A DNA stretch of 64,000 nucleotides from Parascedosporium putredinis. Lineage: Eukaryota > Ascomycota > Sordariomycetes > Microascales > Microascaceae. Position 1 is the first letter of the stretch. Each line of letters starts with the position of its first letter. Below, in pieces: positions 12,327 to 23,400 of the stretch. The position numbers and the translations under genes were made by a program. Under the pieces are notes generated by a model, which made no database searches, was not told where the DNA came from, and saw only the letters and a list, made by a program, of their open reading frames with translations. The stretch covers positions 62,001 to 126,000 of the forward strand of contig CASHTG010000018.1 in NCBI GenBank assembly GCA_949357655.1, read 5' to 3'.

Positions 12327-14428
12327 ATGAAACCGTCACTGCTTGCAACAGCCCTAGTGTGGGGGTCGCCCTCGGGAGCGAGGTTGCGGTTGCCTCAGTC
12401 GGTGTCAATTCTGTCTCGAAAAAGTCTTCTCGGGCCTCCCGGCAAAACACGGAAGCATACAATGGCATAAAACGTGCCATTGCCTCTGCCATGGTCTCCA
12501 AGCGGGAGTTCGAACAAGATAACAGCACCCTGCTGGACAAAAGTTGGGTGGATGCGATCCTACTCACGTTCCCGCAGTTCGTTTGCCCTTCCCATAATAC
12601 CCCTGGTTTCGTGGTAACTGAACTAACAGGGATGCGTTCCCGATCTCTAGGGAGACTGAAGTGACTGGGAATGTCGGGGTTGAGACGGCGGTCGAAATCG
12701 TTTGCACGCATTGCTACATAAAGGGTAGGGCCACTTCCAAGTTCACCATCGACGACGGCGACTTTGACTTTGGCCAAACCATCGCCAACTTCACCAAGGA
12801 TATTGGCGAAACGATCCTCGACATTGGCGAACAGATCCTGGGGAATGTGACTCAATACTTCACGAATCTCTTTGACAACTTTGACGATGGGATTGACTTG
12901 GAGGACTTTGCCTTTCCGCCCATGGAGCTCGATTTCAATGTGGAAGTTGCCGAAATCCCCGAGTGCCGTTTGGACTTCAAATTCGAGGATATCGAGTTGT
13001 ATCTCAGCATCAGCACGATTCTGTCTTCCAGTGCCACGTATAACCTGAATCTCTACACATCCAACACGCCTATCGGACTCTCTGTGGGGAGGATCTGATG
13101 ATTGGAGTGGTATATTCTATAGACCTTATCCTAAGCGTCGACGGAGAAATCGATATCAGCACTGGTTTCCATCTCAAGCTCGATGAAGGAGTGTCCCTGA
13201 GCATCCCCCTCTTCTCCAACGATGTCTCCGAAATTTCCATGTGAGGCCCAACCCAGCTCTGGTCCTACCCCTCTAAAAAAGAAAAAGAAAAAAAGAAAAA
13301 AGGGTAGGATGGTCGAGTTATCGCTGACAGCTCATTTCTTCTAGGAACGGCGGCCAGTTTGAATTCTTACCCGTCACGATTGAGAGCGCGGGTGTGACGT
13401 TCCGGGCAGTGCTACGCGTAGGTGTGCGGGCCGGTTTCGAGCTCGAGCCCCCGGCCCCGCCCTCCTCGGCCTGAGCCCCATCTCCGCCAGCGCCGGAGTA
13501 GAAGTCGGCGTGTTCGCAAACGTCGCGGAGCTCGTCACGAACGTGACCGTCTCCGTGAACGACGACGACGAAGACTGCAGGTTGCGCGTGGAGGAGACGT
13601 ACCAGCTCGCCCTCGGCGCCCGGGCCGGCGCCTCGGTCGGTGTGCGGGGCCACACGTGGGGCCCGTCACCGGAAACGGAGATCCCCATCTTCTACACGAC
13701 CCTGGACGAGGGATGCGCGATGAAGAAGAGTGCGCGCACCGCGTCTGCGCCGTCTGCGGTCACTACCGCGAACAAGTTCAAGGCCAGGGCTGACGAGGAG
13801 GACGACTGGACAACAACGACTCTCACGACAAAGGTCGTCTATGAGGGCGTTGCGTGCGCCTCCCAGGGCCTCGTATACTGCCCGGCTTCACTCCAGAGGA
13901 CTTCCAAGTTTGTCACTACAAAGACGTTGATAACTTCCGTACCCTCGGGTGTCAGGGCTACATTCCCAGAGAATGTGGCAGCCACCGTTGCCAATGTCAT
14001 TCCCTTTGGCGCTGGGGCCCAATTACTCCTGGCTACGTCTGGCAGCCCCGTATCGTACATTCCACCACCCCATCTAGCACTTCTCACGACGATGAGCCAG
14101 ACTTTGTGGACCAGGCTACCGGGGGTTCCCAATCGTGTCATCTTGGGGGTCAGTATTGGGCTAGGAGTGCCAACCTTAATCGCGGCTGTCGCTACCATAG
14201 TGTATGTCCCGCATCGCATATTCCCCAATATTGTTTCACTTGTGCGGCCAAAGCATTTAACACTTTTACAGTATCATGAGAAAGAGGAGACGCTACACTC
14301 CTGTCCGAACCGAAAATGCAATGTCGTACACCGCCTCCGGGCCATCCACGATGGAGCCTTACGACTCTGGCTCCAATACAGAATTTAAATCAAAGAGCCA
14401 GGCGATTGTAGAAGCGAGAACACAATAG
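12327..14428 (+). CDS. Large secreted/type I membrane protein with cytoplasmic tail (fungal family, possibly DUF7223-type)
   Basis: A hydrophobic signal peptide starts at the ATG at 12327 ('MKPSLLATALVWG'). The long extracellular part includes a 'EIVCTHCYIKG' segment, an acidic 'FDFGQTIANF' region and beta-rich sequence, then a Ser/Thr-rich stalk, one membrane helix ('VILGVSIGLGVPTLIAAVAT'), a basic stop-transfer 'RKRRR' and a tail of about 40 residues. Exons 12327-13240, 13345-14201 and 14272-14428. Four bases are missing, at G5 12361-12365, G3 12650-12652, G4 13086-13089 and C4 13455-13458; with them the coding length is exactly 1932 bases (643 residues). The cysteine-containing region resembles fungal surface proteins annotated only by DUF number; I am not certain of the family. 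A cell-surface or wall-linked role is inferred from topology. Confidence 0.8.
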
Positions 14429-16161
14429 ACCCGAGTTACCCAACACGTGTCATGAGTAGTCGAGGTGTGGCTGTGACGGTTCGTCGGCGTAGTCAAAGTC
14501 TTTCACTGAATCGTTGGGTTCCCCGGGCTTCGGAGAAAGACCCTTGGCTACACATACGTTGGGTACCAGGATGAGGTGTGTAGTGTCACCACATGGGGCG
14601 AGGTTCTCGTGAGGCGATGGGCCCCGAGGTGCCTTTTCGCCTAAAGGTTGAAGGCAAAGAATGCCTTGAAGTCCATAGTGTTTCTCTTTTTTTTTCCACT
14701 ATCAATCATACCCCCACCTTGACCTTAATCCTTCTCTTGTGTCCACGTCATACTCGTCTAGTCCAGGCCCTTGTATAATTCCGCCCTGCTCCGTCTTGAG
14801 GTGGCCGGGAGCGGAAAATGACTCGTCATGCCGACTGCGGAAACTGAACCTTGTCGATGTGCGTCGTTGAATTTTGTCAACTCCTGCCTGAACATCCTTT
14901 TTCTTCTTTGTGCTGTTGTCGCAAACCAGCGCCAATTAGCAGAGTCATGTCGTTCGTGCCCCACCTTTTTTCAGCTTGACAGGTCAGTCAAAGTTCTTCG
15001 TAAGTGGCTCATATCTTTATGTACATGATCTATGATGCATCATACAGAGGGAGAATGCGTTCAATGGATTAGGAGCTTGCAGGAACCCAAGGGTCCCCCC
15101 CCCACATGCAACGAACTCGGCCATCTGTCGAATCACAACTTATTTTAAGCGGCCACCCGCTCTCGCTCGGTACCCGTTATCCGTTGGCTTTTTTGCGGCT
15201 TTCTGTTACCAAGGTAGTCCATACTTGTTGTGAATACTTGGGTGGAATACATGTAGAAAAAGAAGGACATTTCAGGGCACAATCAGGCGGCAAGAAGAGC
15301 GCCTGGAAAGGCCCCAAAACTGCAGAAACGTCGAAAGGCCCAGGCTACACTTAGATGTGGGATTTGGCTAGAGCCCGGCGGGAGGAACGAATTCCTCATG
15401 CCCAGAATTTCGTCATGTGCCTAAATCTTCCGCTAGGGCCTCCCTTTGGGCACGCATCCAGTACGTCGATTATCAAGGGGCATTTCCAAACTGCACAGAG
15501 CATAAAGCCTGGCCCATCCACCAGGGACAATGTGCGGGCTAGGTCCGATATCGTGTTTGCATGTGTCAAGATGCCACGTAACGATGGCAGTTCGCTGAGA
15601 GATTTGGAGCACATTCTCTTTCCCACCACGCCAACGCCAATCAAACATCACCCGCCCCTTTTAGCTTGTGTGGCGAGTATCAATTATACCATGCAAGTCG
15701 CCTAAGCCTATCTAGTTGGGCCGCCATTAACGGCGCCCCAGGATTCCAACGGCTGCCATGCGGGCAACGTCCGCTAAGCCCGCCACTGTGATGGTGTCAT
15801 CCACCGTACTCTTCCTTGCATCCATATAGAAAATGCAGCTTTCTCGGCCTGCGCCAGCGTGGGGCAGAGGGTTGGGGTCCGAAAGCTTAACGTCACAAAC
15901 GAGGCGCCCGTAGGGAGGCAAGCCTGCGAATCGAAGGCTAGATAGTTATTAGTCGGGTTTACTATAAATCGGAAAGAATAGAACCCGGCCTGCGCGTGGC
16001 CATGGAGGGGACTTAATATTATCAGTATCGAGCTACTATAAATCAACTTGACTTCCAGGCTACCCGTAACCCCATACGAAAAAGTCGTCAACCAACAAGG
16101 CAACAAGATATTGCGAGTGAGCGGTTAGTTCCAGTTCTTTGACGAGTTTCCAGGACTCAAT
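14429..16161. other. Gene-free interval, 1.7 kb
   Basis: Short open frames only, none recognisable. No mobile element ends seen. Confidence 0.5.
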
Positions 16162-16724
16162 ATGGTCAAAAATAATGAACCAAAGGTAATTACTCCCATT
16201 CATAGATGCATACATTCAATTAGTAATCGCTACTGATACAAGATTGCAAGGTGCCCAACAATGGGGTGTCTAAGGACCGGAAGACAAGTAATGGGAAGAC
16301 TGATGGTCCGCCCACCGGGGTTGCGAAGACCGATGATAAACCTGCCGGTGTCGCGAAGAACGATGATCCGCCCGTCGATACTACGCAGCCCGGGGACATG
16401 CTTATCAAGAGCGCCCAGCGGGGATCAACCCTCGTCAATGTCCCTAGCATCATCGAGGTGATCAAAGTCTTCTTCTCCGGGATCATCAATCAGCTGAAAG
16501 AGGATATCAAAGGACTTAAAGAGAAGGTGGAAACCCTAGAGAAGAAGGTGGAAACCCTCGAGCAGAAGGTGGAAACTCTGGAGGGATTTATTAAGAAAGC
16601 TCAACCGGTGCTAGATGCGACGAATCTGCACCTTGTGTCGCTATTCGGGGAGGATTCGAAGGGTGGTGAGGCGCTTACAACGTTATTCGAAGGCTTTAAT
16701 GAAGACTCTACGGATGCGAAATAG
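16162..16724 (+). CDS. Small coiled-coil protein with N-terminal short repeats (uncharacterised)
   Basis: Two exons, 16162-16185 (start 'MVKNNEPK') and 16251-16724, giving about 165 residues. The N-terminal third is polar and low complexity with two near-identical units, 'GVAKTDDKPA' and 'GVAKNDDPPV'. A hydrophobic stretch 'IIEVIKVFFSGIINQL' leads into a coiled coil of perfect heptads ('KVETLEKKVETLEQKVETLE'), then a C-terminal helical segment. No signal peptide and no known domain that I recognise. It precedes the SERAC1/NACHT block, and another coiled-coil gene lies on the far side of that block, but a functional link is speculative. Confidence 0.75.
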
Positions 16725-17045
16725 AGCCAGAAGCAAGCTCGTACAAGATATTAGCTCCAAGCTACGCGGGAATTGAGACGGACATGGGCACTGCAAGTAG
16801 TTTGGGCACCGTGGGGATACCATCCCCCGGCCACGGCATCCATTGATTTGATGCTTCTGGTAACAATGTACAAACAAACGCTTAGATAACAATAAGAGAA
16901 ACAGCCCACGCTTTATTATATCAATTACGATTGCCTAATTCCTCTGCCAGTGGGCAATGCAAGAGCCTTGAACCTAACCCTAACAGACCAGAAAAGTGAC
17001 CAAGCGCGGATGCTTATTTGGAGTGGGGTCACCAGCTGGAGACTT
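16725..17045. other. Short intergenic region
   Basis: Between two convergent genes. Contains a telomere-like CCTAACCCTAAC at 16973-16984 (two units only). Confidence 0.5.
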
Positions 17046-18214
17046 TCAGTTCCCCCTCGATGCCCGTCTTATCGCCCTCCATACTGCATCAAATCTCTTG
17101 TCGCCACGCTCAAACCTACACATAGATCTGTGGGTGCCGCTTATCATGATGTCATCTTCGTTGGGCAGGCCCATGACGGCCGACGATTTGCCAACGATCT
17201 AGGGGTAGAGCGTTAGCCTGGGAAGGGGAGCGTCAACGAGACACTAGGCCAGTGACATACCACTTTACCCCACCACCCTTCTCCGTATTCTTCGTAGAAG
17301 CTCACGATACTAAAGCTTGAAGCGAGGGGCATAAAATCCTCTGATATCTCCAACAGACCGTTAGAGTGGGTCTGCAGAAGCTCAGCAAAGCGACTTTTGG
17401 GCCGGCCAGACACGTTTGACGTGATTGTAGACAACATATCTAGCCATTTAGCTGCGTCTGAGCCACGATGCGGTGTCCCGAAGAAAACCTAAAGGAATGC
17501 CATCTGGTCAGCTCGTATGTCCTCAGTCGGGCCAGGGTATGTAAAAGGACTCTAGGTACGATTGCCTTGGTTGAGTTGTAGATGTCCCAATAGTTTCTGA
17601 TAGATGTCGCGTCCTTAGTTGCTCTAGACCTCGTCAAGGCCTGTTTTTAAGCATAGTCAGCATGTAGATATCCTCAATACGACAATAAAGTGGCTTGGTC
17701 TACGGAGAGACACCTGCCGGTTACCAACCTGCTTGATGACGAGTCCCCGAGGCTATGGCCTACAAAAACTATTGGACGGCCCTCGTGCGACTACAACTTA
17801 TCAGTGCACAAGTTCTCCAAAATGTACTATTCGTAACAAGCCACAAGTAAAGCTCACTCTCTGATCCTTCAGCTCTAAGAGAAGTTTCTTAGCGTTCTCT
17901 CGCACGCCGCCAATCGAAATAGTTCCAATCACGGAAGCGTCGTATCCGAAAGTCATTATTCTGGCATTTGGGAGTTTCTCCGGCAAGAGATCCCTTAACC
18001 ACATGGTTCCCGGCGCTCCACTTCTTGGAGTAGAGGTCCAAGTATCGAAACAGTGGCCATTTAGTCCGTGGACGGCGACGATACTACAGCAGAAGGGTCT
18101 GAGTCGACGGACATTGCTTTAGGGGTAGGCAGGGTCAATCTTGACTCACTCAATGGGAGGCTGACTTTCGTCAGTGGGTTCACATAGAACGTGGAGGCCT
18201 CTTTGGTTGTCCAT
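17046..18214 (-). CDS. SERAC1-like alpha/beta hydrolase (NLR-type lipase-like domain, stand-alone)
   Basis: Six exons: 18214-18150, 18083-17858, 17790-17729, 17640-17560, 17488-17261 and 17198-17046, encoding 271 residues once one base is added to C4 (+ strand) at 17745-17748. The domain is essentially complete: first strand 'DIVAVHGLNGH' with 'DTWTS', 'RIMTFGYDAS', nucleophile elbow 'FVGHSLG' (the missing base falls directly after it), 'VFFGTPHRGSD', and a late 'PNEDD...GTHRSMCRF' carrying the acidic residue and His. In fungi this domain usually forms the N-terminus of NACHT or NB-ARC STAND proteins; here the stop codon comes right after it, so it is a single-domain relative. Intron positions match the two neighbours, so the three are paralogues. 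Confidence 0.9.
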
Positions 18215-18885
18215 TAAGTATGTTGATGGCTCTGCGCGATGAGAGATGACTGATGCGGGAGGGTTGATACTACTCGCGGGCGTGGGTTTTTGTCTGATGT
18301 CGTTGACAAGTAGAGTTATACAACATACCCTGGTGAGTCCTGAAGACCGAGGACTATTATCTGAAGTAGGAAAGAAAGACAGCCCTAACTTTAGCCTCGA
18401 GTTTCACAAGGCTCGTTGGGTGTTGATCGGGTTTTTGGTCATCATGCATTGCGGCCGCGTCGGGCCTTGGTATTTTCAGTGTCACTCAAGCATGATACTA
18501 TTGGGCGCATGCCATTCGCCTTATGGAGTGCTAAGGCCCCCTCCCCCAAGAAAAAGAAAGTTCCAGACAAGGCGCAATGCAATATCGGTCGGCGGGCTCA
18601 AAATCCTAAGGCCTAACACCTCCTTAAGTTGCATCTTCAAGGCCAGTGCACCTGGTGTGGCTCTCTCGTACGCCTTGGGTTCCACGGTTGTCTGTACGAC
18701 ATCAGGCACCTTGGCCAAGGAATCTCAAGGGTGTTAGTCGCAGGATATACGTCGATAGATGTAGTATATAAGGGGCGTCCTTGAAAGCATAGCACTTGAC
18801 GTGCAATTTCCCAAGAGAGCCAAGAACCGCCAGCAGCCCTCACCCACGCTTATACTTGCACGAAGACCAACAGAAGTGAAAGAAA
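18215..18885. other. Divergent promoter region between two hydrolase genes
   Basis: 671 bases between the starts of two head-to-head SERAC1-like genes, so it must hold both promoters. A TATA-like 'gtatataa' lies at about 18763-18770, roughly 115 bases before the rightward start. No gene seen. Confidence 0.5.
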
Positions 18886-20426
18886 ATGTCGAAGAGACTG
18901 TTTTTCGAAGAACTTTACGACCCCCAGAGCAGAGGCCTTGTACCAAACCTCGAGTATGACAACCTTGCCAAAGTACCAGAGTATCACTAACGGATAACTT
19001 TAAATTGTAGTCTCGTGCTTGTCCATGGCATCGACGGTGACCCGGTAAAGTCCTGGATGCATAGCAGTGGCAAGGTGTGGCCCCAGGATTTGCTCCCCCT
19101 CCAGCAACCTCGGACTAGAGTCTTATCATTCTCGTACAACGGGGATACATATCAAAACAATTCGGTGAACCAGATTAGGAAATCGCACAAGCTTTGATTA
19201 CCCAATTGAGTTCCCACTTAGATTTTAATATCCCTACGAGGCCCATTATCTTCGTTGCACACTGCCTCGGTGGGCTCATTGTAAAGCAGGCCAGTTTGAT
19301 CTCCGACACTCTTGGGTTCAAATCGCCATGCCGCATTGCCGCTAACCGACGTGTATATACAGGCTCTATGCTTCGCTGAAAATGAACGAGCCAACGAGGA
19401 CTACGACTACATTGCCTCGGCAACTCAGTGTATTGTACGTCAATCTGTTGCTTCTGCGTAGCGTCCGTTGTCGAGTTAACATACCGTGGCCTTTTCGGCG
19501 GATCGTAGGTGTTCTTCGGTACGCCTCATTTCACCTCCAAAGAGGAACAGATCACGGCACTAGCCAAAAGCTTCCTCCCTCTCGACAAAACAACGCGTGG
19601 CAAAAGAGGAAAAGTCTCGCCTCTTGTGAATTCGCTTATCGAGGGGGCAAGTGATCTTGCGGATATCAGCGAAGACTTTGTCGAGGTTGTCGCTAAAATC
19701 CCCATGGTTGTAAGCTTTTACGAAAGCTTGACCTGGCCTGGGGAGAGATTCTGCATTGTGGACCGCTCAAGAGCAGCGATGATGATTAAAAACGAAGTGA
19801 GAGAGCCCGTGGATGCCAATCACGTCGAGATGTGTCAGTTCAAGGACTCCAAGGATCCCACCTTCAAGAGCCTCTGTAGACACATCGAACGTGCAATCAA
19901 CCGAAATTCCAGCAGGAGCAGAGACACTGGAAGCCCACGAAGCTCCAGAGAACCAATCTACTCGCCATCCCATGAAGGGCCACAGGTCACAAGGATTGAC
20001 CTAGATATGGCTTCCCTTGCGGCTGTTGACAGGGCTAGACGATTTGATCCTACTAGCAGCGCTATTCAAGAAATGGAAAGCGATGGAAACCCCCTTCATT
20101 TGAAAATACAGCCAGAAATACAAGCCGCAGCCCTTTCGCTCTGCCGGATCCGCAATCCAATACGCCTGAGCCAAGCTGGTTCGGGTTCGAATCCGTCTCA
20201 GGCCGAGTCTCTGCGGGGCCCGGCTTTCCTAGGCGCCACGCCCATATTCGAGAGGAAGCTTTTTTCAGAGTCAGATACATTCCTTGATCACAAATACGTG
20301 ACTTCACATTCGATGAGAACAAGTGGGACGTACAGTTTAGGTACAATGGGGTTTGTTGGAATGGATGTCTTAGTTTATGTGGGGTTCATAGCTATATCAT
20401 GGATTGCGAGCCCTTGTGATGGATAA
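18886..20426 (+). CDS. SERAC1-like alpha/beta hydrolase with Cys at the nucleophile position
   Basis: Four exons: 18886-18953, 19011-19289, 19363-19434 and 19509-20426. With one base restored near 19185-19195 the coding length is exactly 1338 (445 residues). Domain landmarks: 'LVLVHGIDGDPVKSW', 'VWPQDLL', 'RVLSFSYNG', elbow 'FVAHCLGGLIVKQ', 'VFFGTPHF', and 'NHVEMCQFKDSKDP' with the His. The elbow has Cys where both neighbours have Ser. The second intron has a GC donor (AG/GCCAGT) at 19290, at the same position and phase as GT introns in the two paralogues. After the hydrolase domain come about 170 residues rich in Ser/Arg with no recognisable domain. Its stop lies 3 bases from the stop of the convergent NACHT gene. 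Confidence 0.87.
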
Positions 20427-20429
20427 GAG

Positions 20430-23400
20430 TCAATATATATTTTCCACGAGGATATTTCGTTTGAAAAACATAGTCTTACCGAAATTATAAGTAGCAGTCT
20501 TGAACCTGGACCATTTGCTAAGAGGTGGTGGCTGATGAGGTGGCAATATCCTCGGCTCCATACCAAGCGATTGTTCGCTCCCCTCCGCTTCATTGGGCGA
20601 CTGGTTCTGAGGCTCCTCATTATCTTCCGTGATACTTGCCGTTTCCGGAAGCGTATTATCCTTGTCCAGTCCCTCGTCTGAGTGAGGATTAAATACGGGC
20701 GGCCCTAGCACATCAAACTGCTCCCCATCCCCAGTGTCATTTCCTTGATAATGCCTGTCTGATCCAACGCCTGCAGAAAGGGGCACTGGCTCAGGCTGGA
20801 TGGTAGCGACCCTGGTGGGCGACTCAGAAGGGGAAGACGATCTATAGCCTGGCAAGGTAGCAGCCTGCACACTGCTTGGTAAGTGACTTTCCGTTGCGAT
20901 TTCGAAGTCTGATTTAGGCTTGGGTACCAGTTCGCGTTGAGGAGCCGGCATGGTTGCCAAATATGGTGAAATTATTTGATCTGCAGGGCAGTCCTTCGGG
21001 TACTCTTCCGCGGGCCCTCTTTGCAAAACCACCAAACTTCGGTCCAGCTTCTTGCAGAGTGAGTAGTCCGGTCACGTAATAGGTCGCAATGGAGCGCTGC
21101 AAGAGGGTAAAGGGCACTGGACCACGCCGTGTCAGCTTCCTCTAGGTGTTTGAACCAATAGAGAGACGCGTATCGAACGAACGGATGCTTTTGCATTCTT
21201 TGGCGGACCTTGGACTCCCAATCCTCCATTTCAATAGCTTCCATATTAGATCCAGAGTCCTGGGAGCGAAAGCTAGCAAGGTATTCCATGCATATGTTTG
21301 CTAGAGCAGCGTGGGACTCTCGCACAGGTAGACGAAATTTCGAGGACACGTCCTGGGTCAGATAGTCCTTTAGACTTGCATGCGTAAGCTCCAGGCGCCC
21401 ATCAACAAAGTGTACCAACGGACCGCAGTACAACTCGACAGAGATGACAATATTATCATCCAGCAAGACTTCGAAACTTTGTGCAGTCGATTGTCCATCG
21501 GATTGGTTATCAATCCAGACGCCTAGCGCTTGCCCAAAGTTAAATTCGTCTCTTTTCAGCCTCTCTTGTTGAAAGCAGGCCCACATGAGTGCCTGCCTAA
21601 CGAAGGAACGCAGGGCAGCCCTGAGAAATATCCTTTCCAGACTAGACTTATAAACGTACGTGATGCCCTGAGAAAAGGCATCGAGCGTCGTAAGAAGCTG
21701 ATCTTTGTCAGTGATTCGACGCCTGCTGAGCTCGGACACGACTAGATCAGACCAATGGTACATGCCCCCAGATTCCAGGGCAATCCTTTCGCAGACATGT
21801 GTGAACGCATCCCCCGAAAGTCCCAGGTGGCCCCAAGCCGGCTCAATTTTGACTTGATACTAGTACGAATGTCATTTGCGGTGTCCTGAACCGTTATGGT
21901 ATACCGCTCGAAACCGGCCTTGGACAGTTGCTGTGAATGATTTTGGTCCTCTTGGGAGAGAAAAAGAAATTTCGCACCCAGCGGCTCTTGTACCCTTTCG
22001 TTGAAGTCTTTGAGGCAGATCAGGAACTCCTGTTGCTGGGTTTTAGGTAGATACTCCAATCCGTCCAGAATAAAGACCAGCTTAACGCTTGCTGCAACCT
22101 CAGCCATGACTGAGCCCCAAATAGCTTTCAATTTAATCACAATCTCCTGATCACTGATGTTGGCTTGCTGAATATCCAGAAGAACTTGTAGGTGCGTGGT
22201 GATCAGTGTAGGTACGAGCCTCAGCACCTGGTGAAGCGTAGCTCGCAGGAGCACATTCAAGCTACACCGCTCGGGAAGCGAAGAATTAAGGAAACAGTGA
22301 ATGACCTCGCTATCCTTGAACAATGTGGGGGTAGTGATGATGTGTTTTGCAAGGAAACTCTTCCCAGTGCCCGGCTTGCCTTGAAGCAGAAGCCTCTTGT
22401 TTCCATGCACGTGGTCAAGCCAGTCCTTGAAGGCTGCCTGGGTTTCGATCCACGTACACGTTCCTTCAGTCGAGCTCTGATTCAATAAATAGCAGTGGAA
22501 AGTGTCGGAGCAAAGCAAGGAAAACGCTGCTTTTGCTTCATGGGAGATCTTGTCTGTCACACCGCGTCACCGTGTCAGCTTCCACATTTTCTACAAACAT
22601 TTGGGGCGCTACCGCATACCTAGCGCCTTAGGGGATTGTTCGAGCATCCAGCGGATTCCCTTGTGCACCGGGCGAAACTGTTTTTCCTCTTGTGCTACGA
22701 ATTTACAGATTCCAATGTGGTCGCCAGACAGGCCTTCGTGGCGCTCCGTCTCACAATGCATGCGGCCCCGGAAAGTATCGACAAGCTGCAGGAAGAGCGA
22801 TCAACAAGGTGCCGAGCCAGCGCTGGATAGCGTGACGCTACGCCGCTTACGGGATGTTGGGGGCTTACAACACGTTTCGAGCCTTTAATGGGGGTGTCTT
22901 CAGTGAAGGTCTTGAATACCAGATGACGCTGAAGGGGCTTGAAGTCTTCGGTGATATCGACGAGAACCCGGCTGTTAGCCTCAACATCTTTGATGACTCG
23001 TTCACTAGGTCTTGCATGCACTCTCGCGGCGTCCGCGTGTAACACGCGGCGAAGGAAGTCTTTCCACACCGTTTCGTCGATCCCAAAATGGGAGTCGCAA
23101 AAACATCTGCTAACCGGCAATTAGTCCAAGCCCCTATTTGATGGGATGCTGCAAAAGTGGGATGACTTGGACGCACGATCCCCGGGTGGCTTCCCACACT
23201 GATCTATAACCTGGCTTCTGACGAGCCACGCGGATGGCCTATGATAGGAAGATGTGTTAATCATGGATAGTTATACCTGCGGTATGGGGTAGAAGAATGG
23301 GTAACGAACTCTCTTCGCGACGATGCCACCTAAACTATGGCAAACGAAAATTATTGGTCGCAGTTTGGCGGGGGTATCGTCCTCTCGCTGGTCTCTTATG

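Noticed and set aside
13422..13793. Arg-rich reading frame on the + strand
   Set aside because: It is a shifted reading of the membrane-protein exon; the conserved frame is the one ending at 14428.
16971..16986. Interstitial telomere (CCTAACCCTAAC)
   Set aside because: Only two units, expected by chance in 64 kb; no repeat array or sequence boundary.
18981..19010. Thirty-base intron in the rightward hydrolase
   Set aside because: A better donor GTATGAC at 18954 gives a normal 57-base intron and places the conserved Asp correctly.
20177..20195. tRNA B-box-like GGTTCGAATCC
   Set aside because: No A-box, acceptor stem or anticodon arm at the right distance; it lies inside the hydrolase coding exon.
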